This document shows positions 1 through 8,439 of a stretch of DNA of 64,000 nucleotides, one piece after another. Every line of letters starts with the position of its first letter. The first letter of the stretch is position 1. The DNA is from Paraburkholderia bannensis (GTDB lineage: Bacteria > Pseudomonadota > Gammaproteobacteria > Burkholderiales > Burkholderiaceae). The position numbers and the translations under genes were made by a program. Under the pieces are notes generated by a model. That model saw only the letters and a list, made by a program, of their open reading frames with translations, made no database searches and was not told the DNA's origin. The stretch lies in contig NZ_JACHBW010000013.1 in NCBI RefSeq assembly GCF_014200455.1, positions 186,001-250,000 of the forward strand, in the 5' to 3' direction.

Positions 1-155
1 TTCGCTTCCAGACGCTCGGCCAGCTCGGCGGCCTTGAACGGGTAGGGGAACAGGAATTCGACGGCTTCGAAGCCCGCCTCGGCAGCCGCGGCAAAGCGGT
101 CGAGGAACGGCACTTCGTTGAACAGCATGGTGAGATTCGCAGCGAATTTCGGCAT
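1..155 (-). CDS. hyi: Hydroxypyruvate isomerase, N-terminal part (cut by window start)
   Basis: The first 51 codons of a minus-strand gene that runs off the left edge. The N-terminus (MPKFAANLTMLFNEVPF, then AGFEAVEFLFPYPF) is the opening strand and helix of the Hyi/OtnI TIM-barrel isomerases. This enzyme interconverts tartronate semialdehyde and hydroxypyruvate. It follows gcl on the same strand after about 92 bp, the usual gcl-hyi order of glyoxylate assimilation, so both are probably co-transcribed. The catalytic part is outside the window and cannot be checked. Confidence 0.88.
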   Translation of the reverse strand, partial: MPKFAANLTMLFNEVPFLDRFAAAAEAGFEAVEFLFPYPFKAAELAERLEA

Positions 156-247
156 GAGATGTCTCTCGCGGGGCTGGAGTGGGAGGGGACCGCCTTTCGC
201 GCGTCAGGGCTGGGCGCGAAAAGCGGGGTGTTCAGTTGCGTCGGTGC

Positions 248-2023
<1,776 letters not shown>

Positions 2024-2227
2024 GGAATGTCTCCTGAATGTCGCAAAAAACCTGAATGGCGCGCTGGAAAAAAAGCGCGCAGGGGATACAGCGCTTGGGA
2101 CCCACTGTAGGGCTGCACGAAAGGTTTGATAAGATCAGTCCAGGTCGTTTATTTCGAAACAAAAAGTATGGAATCGCCGTTTGGCGGGGCTTCCAGGCAG
2201 CGCGGCGATACGGCGTGGAGACAAGGC
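2024..2227. promoter_or_regulatory. Divergent gcl / LysR promoter region
   Basis: A 204 bp divergent gap that must hold the promoters of both gcl (minus) and the LysR gene (plus). A TTTCGAAA palindrome lies at 2152-2159 in an AT-rich stretch. I cannot single out a convincing LysR T-N11-A box or -35/-10 pair, so the region is assigned by position only. Confidence 0.4.
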
Positions 2228-3139
2228 ATGGACCGGTTCAAACAGATCGAGACCTTCGTGCGCGTCGCGGAGGCGGGCAGCCTCGCGGCGGCGGCGCTCG
2301 AAGAGGGCGTCTCGCCCGTGATTCTCGGGCGGCGCATCGACGCGCTGGAAAAGCGCCTGGGCGTGAAGCTCATGTACCGCTCGACGCGGCGGCTGGTGGT
2401 GAGCGAGGAAGGCGGGGCGTTTCTAGAACGCTGCCGCGGCCTGCTGGCGGAGTGGGAACAGGCGGAAAACGAACTGTCCGCCGGGCGGCGCGTGGTGAAC
2501 GGGCATCTGATCGTGTCCGCGCCCGCGGCGTTCGGGCGCAAGCACGTCGCGCCGCTCGCGCCCGAATTCCTTGCCGATAAACCCGAGCTACAGGTGTCCT
2601 TCAACCTCACCGACCGGGTGGTCGATCTGGTGCGCGAGGGCTATGACCTGTCGATCCGCATCGGCGGGGCGGTCGATCCGAATTTCGTGGCCGTGAAACT
2701 GGCCACCAACCGGCGCGTGGTGTGCGGCACGCCCGAGTATTTCCGCAAGCACGGCAGGCCGAAGACGCTCGAAGATCTGCCCAGCCACAATTGCCTCGCC
2801 TTCAATCTGCAAGGCGGGCAGAACCGTGGCTGGTATTTCCGCCGCAACGGCAAGCTCGCAACGGTGCGTGTGGGCGGCAATCTCGACTGCAACGACGGCG
2901 AACTGCTGCATCGCTGGGTGACGGAAAGCCTCGGACTGGGCTGGCGCTCGACGTGGGAGATCGATGCGCAACTCGCGCGCGGCGAACTGGAGACCGTGCT
3001 CGACGAGTACGCGCTGCCCGATTACGACATTCTTGCCGTCTACCCGCAGCAGCGCTATGTGCCGGCCAAGGTGCGCTATTTCATCGATTATCTGAAAGAG
3101 GTCTACGCGCGGCCCGGTTACTGGAGCGGCGTGGTCTGA
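2228..3139 (+). CDS. LysR-family transcriptional regulator, divergent to gcl
   Basis: 303 aa from the ATG at 2228 (MDRFKQIETFVRVAEAGSLA). A start 34 codons upstream is open but would add a non-homologous tail. Residues 1-60 form the winged helix-turn-helix of LysR proteins (AAALEEGVSPVILGRRIDAL, then LGVKLMYRSTRRL). Residues 90-295 form the periplasmic-binding-like effector domain. The shape (RSTRRLVVSEEG, VDLVREGYDLSIRIG) resembles the CrgA/DhcR-like LysR group. Its position back-to-back with gcl suggests it regulates glyoxylate use. The effector is unknown. It converges with the cupredoxin gene 10 bp downstream. Confidence 0.9.
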   Translation: MDRFKQIETFVRVAEAGSLAAAALEEGVSPVILGRRIDALEKRLGVKLMYRSTRRLVVSEEGGAFLERCRGLLAEWEQAENELSAGRRVVNGHLIVSAPAAFGRKHVAPLAPEFLADKPELQVSFNLTDRVVDLVREGYDLSIRIGGAVDPNFVAVKLATNRRVVCGTPEYFRKHGRPKTLEDLPSHNCLAFNLQGGQNRGWYFRRNGKLATVRVGGNLDCNDGELLHRWVTESLGLGWRSTWEIDAQLARGELETVLDEYALPDYDILAVYPQQRYVPAKVRYFIDYLKEVYARPGYWSGVV

Positions 3140-3149
3140 GCCACGCACG

Positions 3150-3536
3150 CTAGCCCACGACGATCACGCCGTTCATCGACTCGTGCCCGGAGCCGCAAAA
3201 GATATCGCAGAGAAACGGCACGTTGCCCGCGTCGCCAGCGGTGGCGGCGACGCGCACGACGGCGCCGGGTGGCACGTCGGCGCGCACGCCGAATTGCGGA
3301 ATCGAAAAGCCCATCGTGGTGTCCTGCGAGGTGACTTCGAACACCACGCTTTCATGCGGCGCGAGCGCGATGTGATCGGGCGTGAAGGTGAAGCGGCGCG
3401 CGTGAACCTTGATGACGCGCGGGGCGGCCTGGGCGTCCAGACGGCTGAGCATCGCGACGCTCGCCGCCGCGAGCGCGAGCCAGCGGCGACGCGCGAGTTG
3501 GGGTTCGCGTGCGCGAAGAAAGTGCAGCTTCAGCAT
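3150..3536 (-). CDS. Exported CuA-like cupredoxin with a Met-for-His ligand change
   Basis: 128 aa. Residues 16-38 are an export signal (ARRRWLALAAASVAML, cleavage likely after DAQA); the Arg cluster leaves Tat or Sec export open. The remaining ~90 residues form a cupredoxin fold resembling cytochrome oxidase subunit II. C110, C114, H118 and M121 in CDIFCGSGHESM have the exact spacing of CuA ligands. The position 35 residues before C110, where CuA domains have the first His, is Met75 (DTTMGFSIP). The protein therefore probably binds copper, but at an altered site. It lies 73 bp behind the metallophosphoesterase gene in one operon. Function unknown: electron carrier, copper chaperone or sensor are all possible. 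Confidence 0.8.
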   Translation of the reverse strand: MLKLHFLRAREPQLARRRWLALAAASVAMLSRLDAQAAPRVIKVHARRFTFTPDHIALAPHESVVFEVTSQDTTMGFSIPQFGVRADVPPGAVVRVAATAGDAGNVPFLCDIFCGSGHESMNGVIVVG

Positions 3537-3558
3537 GGTGGTCTCCTTGTCGGTGGCC

Positions 3559-3606
3559 TTGATGTTGTCTTTGACGTTGTCCTTGATGTTCCCCTTGACG
3601 TTCTCG
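3559..3606. repeat. Four 12-bp tandem repeats between metallophosphoesterase and cupredoxin genes
   Basis: Four adjacent units of the form TTGAYGTTNYCY occupy the gap between the two genes: TTGATGTTGTCT, TTGACGTTGTCC, TTGATGTTCCCC, TTGACGTTCTCG. The array ends 3 bp before the metallophosphoesterase stop codon and precedes the cupredoxin ribosome binding site (AAGGAGACC). It could be a slippage-born spacer; no function is evident. Confidence 0.8.
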
Positions 3607-3609
3607 CGC

Positions 3610-4527
3610 TCAGCTCACGTTGCGGATCGGCATTTCCGTGAGCGCATAGGCTTGCGGCGTGCCTTCGACGGCGACGTCGCGCCAGCCGAGGCCCTTGTAC
3701 GGCGCTGACGCGTCCCACGGCACTGCGGTTCTTTGCGGCTGCGACATCGGCGCGGGCAACGCGAACATCAGCGAGCGCGCGGCGTGATGCGCGATCGCGC
3801 CCGTCATCGTGTGGTTCTCCTGATGGATATGGCCGTAGAACACGGTCACGTTCGCGTGCTTCTGCAGGAGCGCAATGGCCGCTGCGCCGTCGCGCGTGGC
3901 CCAGTCCCATTGCGGCGCCAGATCGAATAGCGGCCGGTGCGTGAAAACGACGATGCGCGCGTCGTCGGGCTGGCGGCTCAGGTCGTCGGCGAGCCAGGCC
4001 AGTTGCGCGTCGCCGATACGGCCTGCGGGATCGGAGACGTTATCGAGCGTGATGAAATGCACGCCGCGGTGATCGAAGGTGTAGTGCGTTGGCCCGAACA
4101 GTTCGCGATACGCCTCGCCGCTGTCGAGACTCGCGTCGTGCTCACCCGGCATCAGATAGAGCGGTTTCACGCGCAGGCCGCCGACGATCTGCTGGAATTC
4201 GCGCATGCGCGTGCGGCGCACGGCGGGATCGTCGGTGGTGTGCGTGAGGTCGCCCGTGAAAATGACGAAGTCGGGCATGACGGGCAGGGCGTTCACCGCG
4301 GCGATGGCCTTGGGCAGCGTGCCTTTGGAATCGGGATTGATGGCGGGGCCTTCGAAACCCCAGTGGGCGTCGGAGAGTTGCACGAAGAAAAAGTCGGCAT
4401 GACCGCCTGCCTGACCCTGCTGGCCCGACGCCCAGCCAGGCAGCGCGGACGCAAACACGGCCCCGCCGCCGAGCGCGGCCAGCTTGAGAAAATCGCGTCG
4501 CTTGAGCGATGCGCTTGCGTTGGACAT
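3610..4527 (-). CDS. Tat-exported calcineurin-like metallophosphoesterase
   Basis: 305 aa from the ATG at 4527, which has AGGAGACC in front; an in-frame ATG 25 codons upstream would bury the signal. The N-terminus carries a twin-arginine signal (LKRRDFLKLAALGGGAVFA), so the enzyme is exported folded with its metals. Metallophosphoesterase motifs follow: D53-x-H55 (LSDAHWG), FTGDLTH, PGEHD where most members have GNHD, FTHRP and YGHIHQ. These bind a dinuclear metal centre that cleaves phosphomonoesters or phosphodiesters in the periplasm. The substrate is unknown. It heads an operon with the CuA-like cupredoxin and lies divergent from an ECF sigma/anti-sigma pair. Confidence 0.88.
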   Translation of the reverse strand: MSNASASLKRRDFLKLAALGGGAVFASALPGWASGQQGQAGGHADFFFVQLSDAHWGFEGPAINPDSKGTLPKAIAAVNALPVMPDFVIFTGDLTHTTDDPAVRRTRMREFQQIVGGLRVKPLYLMPGEHDASLDSGEAYRELFGPTHYTFDHRGVHFITLDNVSDPAGRIGDAQLAWLADDLSRQPDDARIVVFTHRPLFDLAPQWDWATRDGAAAIALLQKHANVTVFYGHIHQENHTMTGAIAHHAARSLMFALPAPMSQPQRTAVPWDASAPYKGLGWRDVAVEGTPQAYALTEMPIRNVS

Positions 4528-4662
4528 GGTGGTCTCCTGGTTGTGAAAAAGGGGCATGGATCCGATGTTTGGGGACATGGGCCGGTCTCGATTCGATTGC
4601 ATCGCGGTTTTCCATCTCTGCTATGCGTCGCTGATTGGCGCGTCGATCTGGCCTGTCTGTCG

Positions 4663-4689
4663 TACCGGTTTTCGTGCGCAGACATTCCC
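4663..4689 (-). promoter_or_regulatory. Predicted ECF-type promoter for metallophosphoesterase-cupredoxin operon
   Basis: On the minus strand GGGAAT (4689-4684) is followed after 17 nt by GGTA (4666-4663). The same pattern occurs on the plus strand in front of the sigma-factor gene. The distance from the -10-like element to the ATG at 4527 is about 135 nt. GGGAA-type -35 elements are typical of ECF sigma factors; assignment to the neighbouring sigma factor is inference. Confidence 0.5.
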
Positions 4690-4720
4690 GATTTATTTTT
4701 CGTTTTCGCCGTCATCCAGC

Positions 4721-4747
4721 GGGAATAAACTTGCCGCTAACCGGGTA
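4721..4747 (+). promoter_or_regulatory. Predicted ECF-type autoregulatory promoter of the sigma factor
   Basis: GGGAAT at 4721-4726, 17 nt spacer, GGTA at 4744-4747; the spacer end also shares AACC with the minus-strand copy. It lies 92 bp before the GTG start of the ECF sigma gene. Autoregulated ECF factors commonly have such a promoter. Taken together with the mirrored copy at 4663-4689, this defines a likely small regulon. Confidence 0.5.
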
Positions 4748-4839
4748 GTGCATGCGGTGAGACAGAGCGACGGCAGACAGCGCGCGGCGCTGTTCAGGGT
4801 CGCGTCAAGACACGCGGCACGCGCGGACGAGGGGGCCAG

Positions 4840-5688
4840 GTGGGCGAAACCGCGAACGGGCAGCACGACAACGTGGGCAGGCCGGCCAGCGATGCGCAGG
4901 CGAGCGACGCGCAGGAGACCGCGGCGCGCAGCCGCCGTTTCCAGGCGCTTGCGCTGCCGCATCTGGACGCGGCCTACAACCTCGCGCGCTGGCTCTCGCG
5001 CAACCCTGGCGACGCCGAAGACATCGTGCAGGACGCGTTTTTGCGGGCATTTCGCTTCTTCGACACCTTTCGCGGCGACGAGGCGCGCCCCTGGCTGCTC
5101 GCGATCGTGCGGCGCGTCTGGTATGACGAGTGGCGTCGGCGTGCGGGCTCGCAGGAAGTGGCTCAGTTCGACGAGTTGCGCGACGACGTCGCGCCCGAAG
5201 GCTGGGATACGGGCGAGAGCGGCGTGGATCCGGAAACGCTGGCGATCCGCGCGGAGTCCTCGCGGCATGTGCACGAGGCGCTGCAGCGGCTGCCGGCGGA
5301 GTATCGCGAAGTGTTGGTGCTGCGCGAACTGGAAGAACTGGAGTACCGCGAGATTGCCACCGTGATCGACGTGCCGATGGGCACCGTGATGTCACGGCTC
5401 GCGCGCGCCCGTAAGCGCCTCGCGGCCATGCTGGCGGCGCAGGGGCATGGTGCGGGTGCTCGCGCGGGCAGGGGCGAGCGCAGGCGCGGCAACGAAAATG
5501 ACGATTTAGCAGTCGGGGGAAGTAGCAGTAAAGCCTGGAGACCATCCGGCCGGGGGCCAGACGGCCGGTTCCGCGAGGAGCCGGCCGTCGACGGCGGAGC
5601 GCACGAAGTGAACGAAGCGCGTGCGCAGGAGTGCCCCGACGGCCCACACGTCGGCCCACACAACACGGAGGCGCCCGATGAACTGTGA
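4840..5688 (+). CDS. ECF-subfamily RNA polymerase sigma factor with long C-terminal tail
   Basis: 282 aa from GTG 4840 (GAGGGGGCC upstream). Region 2 spans about residues 40-105 (DAEDIVQDAFLRAF, then RPWLLAIVRRVWYDEW) and region 4 about 145-200 (LPAEYREVLVLRELEELEY, GTVMSRLARARKRLA), the two domains of ECF factors. The last ~80 residues are Gly/Arg/Pro-rich and low complexity, an extension beyond the usual ~190-200 aa. Its stop overlaps the start of the anti-sigma gene by 11 bp (ATGAACTGTGA), which implies translational coupling and argues against a recent frameshift. It probably responds to an envelope signal through the anti-sigma factor and drives the divergent metallophosphoesterase-cupredoxin operon. 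Confidence 0.92.
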   Translation: MGETANGQHDNVGRPASDAQASDAQETAARSRRFQALALPHLDAAYNLARWLSRNPGDAEDIVQDAFLRAFRFFDTFRGDEARPWLLAIVRRVWYDEWRRRAGSQEVAQFDELRDDVAPEGWDTGESGVDPETLAIRAESSRHVHEALQRLPAEYREVLVLRELEELEYREIATVIDVPMGTVMSRLARARKRLAAMLAAQGHGAGARAGRGERRRGNENDDLAVGGSSSKAWRPSGRGPDGRFREEPAVDGGAHEVNEARAQECPDGPHVGPHNTEAPDEL

Positions 5689-6619
5689 CGAAGCGCGCCC
5701 GCTGGTCGACGCCAGCGTCGATCGGGAATTGTCTGCCGCCGATGAATGGCGCATGCGTGAACATCTGGCCGGCTGCGTGCCGTGCCGTCGCGCGGTAGCG
5801 CAGGTCGAGGCGATTTCCCGGCTGACCCGCGAGGCGCCGTATCATCGCGCGCCGCAAGGGCTGGCTGCGCGGATCGTGGCGGCGTTGCCGGCTGTGGGGG
5901 AAGCCGCGGCGGCACCCGCGGCGGCTCCGGCCGTATCGCCTGACGTCGCCCCTGACGCGACCGAAGTATTCCCCGCTGTGCCTGAACCGCGCGCGCCGGA
6001 CCGGGCGAAGCCCGCGCGCCAGGGCGGCTGGCGTGACTGGCTGCGGCCTGTCTTTGGCGGTTCTGGCGTAGGCGCATCGGGGCTTGCGTGGATGGGCAGC
6101 GGCGTGCTGCTGCTCGGTGCGCTAGGCGTTGCGCTCGCATTGCATCTACGCCCGTCCGCCGCCGATGGTGCGTTTGTCGACGAACTGGTCGCGAGCCACA
6201 TCCGCGCGCAGATTTCGGGGCGCGACATCGACGTGATTTCCACCGATCGCCATACGGTGAAGCCGTGGTTCAACGGTCGCATCGACTACGCGCCGCCTGT
6301 CGAGGATTTCAGCGCCCAGGGCTTTGCGCTCGTGGGCGGCCGGCTCGACTATGTGGGGCGCGAGCGTGTCGCGGTGCTGATCTACCATTTCCGCAAACAC
6401 GTCATCGATCTGTACGTGTTTCCGCCCGGCCAGGCCGGTACTGCCCTGCAGGGCAGTACGCCGCGTGCGAACGACGGCTATACGCTGTTGCGCTGGCAGG
6501 CAGCCGGGATGACCTGGTGGGCGGTCACGGATGCGGGGCCGGATGCGCTGGTGGGGCTGCGCGCGGCGCTCGACGCGCGGCTGGCGGACGGCTCGCCCGG
6601 CGTGGAAGCGCGTCCCTAG
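5678..6619 (+). CDS. Membrane anti-sigma factor with zinc-finger (ZAS) domain
   Basis: 313 aa from ATG 5678, overlapping the sigma gene. Residues 1-50 form a zf-HC2 anti-sigma domain with the H-x3-C-x2-C signature (HLAGCVPC) that binds Zn2+ and the sigma factor. A Pro/Ala-rich linker follows, then one membrane span at about residues 148-172 (GVLLLGALGVALALHL). The C-terminal ~140 residues are periplasmic (DIDVISTDRHTVKPWFNGR, DYAPPVEDF), matching the soluble domain common in ChrR-unrelated anti-sigma factors of this type. The topology fits a sensor that releases the sigma factor on an envelope signal. Confidence 0.9.
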   Translation: MNCDEARPLVDASVDRELSAADEWRMREHLAGCVPCRRAVAQVEAISRLTREAPYHRAPQGLAARIVAALPAVGEAAAAPAAAPAVSPDVAPDATEVFPAVPEPRAPDRAKPARQGGWRDWLRPVFGGSGVGASGLAWMGSGVLLLGALGVALALHLRPSAADGAFVDELVASHIRAQISGRDIDVISTDRHTVKPWFNGRIDYAPPVEDFSAQGFALVGGRLDYVGRERVAVLIYHFRKHVIDLYVFPPGQAGTALQGSTPRANDGYTLLRWQAAGMTWWAVTDAGPDALVGLRAALDARLADGSPGVEARP

Positions 6620-6716
6620 CGTGCACTGGCGCGTGCCTCGTCACGCATTCCACCGGTGTCCCTACGCCAAGTCCTTGAAAACACGCCCGAAACGACGCGC
6701 AAGTCGCTCAATCCTG

Positions 6717-6745
6717 TTGCGGGAGCCGCCTTATCGCGCTATACT
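6717..6745 (+). promoter_or_regulatory. Sigma70 promoter of the rpsF operon
   Basis: TTGCGG (6717-6722), a 17 bp spacer and TATACT (6740-6745) form a good vegetative promoter 65 bp upstream of rpsF. Confidence 0.7.
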
Positions 6746-6810
6746 CTTCTGCTTCTCACTTGCCGCACCGGTTCCGACGCCCGGGTGGCTTTAATCCACA
6801 AGGAGTGAAT

Positions 6811-7182
6811 ATGCGTCATTACGAAATCGTCTTTATCGTGCATCCCGATCAAAGCGAGCAAGTGCCCGCAATGATCGAGCGTTACAAGAGCACGATCACG
6901 TCGCACGGTGGCCAGATCCACCGTATCGAAGACTGGGGCCGTCGCCAACTGGCCTACATGATCGAGAAACTCGCGAAGGCTCACTACGTCTGCATGAACA
7001 TCGAATGCGACCAGACCACGCTCGACGAACTGGAACACGCGTTCAAGTTCAACGACGCTGTTCTGCGTCACCTCATCGTCAAGATGAAGAAGGCCGAAAC
7101 CGGCCCGTCGCCGATGATGAAGGAAGTGCAGCGCGAAGAAGCCAAGAAGGCGGCTGCCCAGCCGACCGAAGCGCAGGCTTAA
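6811..7182 (+). CDS. rpsF: 30S ribosomal protein S6
   Basis: 123 aa from ATG 6811, preceded by AAGGAGTG. MRHYEIVFIVHPDQSEQVP and the RIEDWGRRQLAY block are typical of bacterial S6, which binds S18 and 16S rRNA in the platform of the small subunit. The C-terminal acidic/Lys tail (KEVQREEAKKAAAQ) is usual for betaproteobacteria. First gene of the rpsF-priB-rpsR-rplI operon. S6:S18 is known in other bacteria to feed back on this mRNA; no such leader structure was verified here. Confidence 0.98.
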   Translation: MRHYEIVFIVHPDQSEQVPAMIERYKSTITSHGGQIHRIEDWGRRQLAYMIEKLAKAHYVCMNIECDQTTLDELEHAFKFNDAVLRHLIVKMKKAETGPSPMMKEVQREEAKKAAAQPTEAQA

Positions 7183-7229
7183 GTTTGTAAGCCATCAGGA
7201 TTCGAGCTCACCCAACGTAAGTTATCTGC

Positions 7230-7529
7230 GTGAACAGGCTGCAACTCACGGCAAGCGTCGTCGAACGCGAAGCGGTGCGGTATACCCCCGCCGGCGTTCC
7301 GATTGCCAGCGTCACGTTGCAGCACCGCACGGAAGTCGTCGAAGCCGGTATTCCCCGCTTCGTCGAACTGACGATGCCCGCAGTAGCGGCCGGCAAGGCC
7401 TGCGGTCTGGTGGAAAGTTGTGAACTGGGCGTGGAAGCGCTCTTCACGGGCTTTCTGGCCAAAAAACACCGCAACGCGCGAACCCTGGTGTTTCACATCA
7501 CCGAAATGCAAGGCACAGGAAAGGACTAA
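7230..7529 (+). CDS. priB: Primosomal replication protein N (PriB)
   Basis: 99 aa from a GTG start (GTGAACAGGCTGCAACTC). It is a single OB-fold relative of SSB (LTASVVEREAVRYTPAGVP, LGVEALFTGFLAKK, TLVFHITEM). PriB binds single-stranded DNA and works with PriA in restarting stalled replication forks. It sits between rpsF and rpsR, its conserved place in beta- and gammaproteobacteria. The ribosome binding site is weak, so translation may depend on coupling to rpsF. Confidence 0.95.
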   Translation: MNRLQLTASVVEREAVRYTPAGVPIASVTLQHRTEVVEAGIPRFVELTMPAVAAGKACGLVESCELGVEALFTGFLAKKHRNARTLVFHITEMQGTGKD

Positions 7530-7531
7530 TC

Positions 7532-7807
7532 ATGCCCCGCCCGACTGGTAAGAAATTCGACAAGCGTCGTCAACAACAAAACCCGCTCTTCAAGCGTAAG
7601 AAGTTCTGCCGCTTCACGGCTGCAAACGTCGAACAGATCGACTACAAGGACATCGATACGCTGAAGGACTTCATCGGCGAAAACGGCAAGATCACGCCGG
7701 CACGTCTGACGGGTACGAAGGCCCACTATCAGCGTCAGCTGGACACGGCTATCAAGCGCGCGCGTTTCCTCGCGCTGATGCCGTACACCGACCAGCACAA
7801 GGCCTAA
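7532..7807 (+). CDS. rpsR: 30S ribosomal protein S18
   Basis: 91 aa starting 2 bp after priB. The KRKKFCRFTAANVEQIDYKD segment and the later LDTAIKRARFLALMPYT are the S18 signature. S18 pairs with S6 on the 30S platform. Translation is likely coupled to priB; the AAAGGA ribosome binding site lies inside the end of priB. Confidence 0.98.
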   Translation: MPRPTGKKFDKRRQQQNPLFKRKKFCRFTAANVEQIDYKDIDTLKDFIGENGKITPARLTGTKAHYQRQLDTAIKRARFLALMPYTDQHKA

Positions 7808-7834
7808 TAAGACGACGCGATAAGGAGCAATAGA

Positions 7835-8287
7835 ATGCAGATCATTCTTCTGGAAAAAGTCGTCAACCTGGGTAACCTCGGCGACATCGTGAAGGTTAAG
7901 GACGGTTACGCACGTAACTTCCTGATCCCGAACAAGAAGGCACGCCGCGCTACGAAGGACGCAATCGCTGAATTCGAAGTCCGCCGCGCAGAACTCGAAA
8001 AGGCCGCCGCTGAAAAGCTGGCAGCAGCTCAAGCCGAAGGCGAAAAGCTCAATGGCCTGACCGTCCAGATCGGCCAGAAGGCGGGTGTTGACGGCCGTCT
8101 GTTCGGTTCGGTCACGAACGCAGACATCGCTGAAGCCCTCTCGAAGGCTGGCTTCGCAGTGGAAAAGATGCAAGTGCGTCTGCCGGAAGGCCCGCTGAAG
8201 ATGGTTGGCGATCATCCGGTGCAGGTCGCTCTGCACACGGACGTGATCGTCGACGTCACGGTGTCGGTGCTGGGCGAACACGCCTAA
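7835..8287 (+). CDS. rplI: 50S ribosomal protein L9
   Basis: 150 aa with AAGGAG ahead of the ATG. It opens with MQIILLEKVVNLGNLGDIVK and DGYARNFLIPNKKA, the conserved N-terminal rRNA-binding domain of L9. A long helix links it to the C-terminal domain (GSVTNADIAEAL). L9 binds 23S rRNA near the L1 stalk and affects frame maintenance. Last gene of the ribosomal operon, followed by an intrinsic terminator. Confidence 0.98.
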   Translation: MQIILLEKVVNLGNLGDIVKVKDGYARNFLIPNKKARRATKDAIAEFEVRRAELEKAAAEKLAAAQAEGEKLNGLTVQIGQKAGVDGRLFGSVTNADIAEALSKAGFAVEKMQVRLPEGPLKMVGDHPVQVALHTDVIVDVTVSVLGEHA

Positions 8288-8344
8288 GCACGCCGCCGGC
8301 GGCCCGCAAGGGTTGCTCGCTGTGTACGACGCATCAAACAGGAA

Positions 8345-8375
8345 AGGCAGGAGCCGCAGGGCTTCTGCCTTTTTT
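8345..8375 (+). terminator. Intrinsic terminator of the rpsF-rplI operon
   Basis: An 11 bp stem (AGGCAGGAGCC / GGCTTCTGCCT, one G-U pair) with a GCAG loop followed by six T. It ends 65 bp before dnaB, so dnaB is probably transcribed separately or by read-through. Confidence 0.85.
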
Positions 8376-8439
8376 GTTGCGCGCTTTTGCAGTTTTTGAC
8401 GCTTGTGAGCGTTCGCCCGCTGCCCGATAATTGCCCTCC

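Noticed and set aside
4528..4602. Upstream start for the metallophosphoesterase (25 extra codons)
   Set aside because: The downstream ATG has a strong AGGAGACC site and places the twin-arginine signal at the N-terminus; the longer form would bury it.
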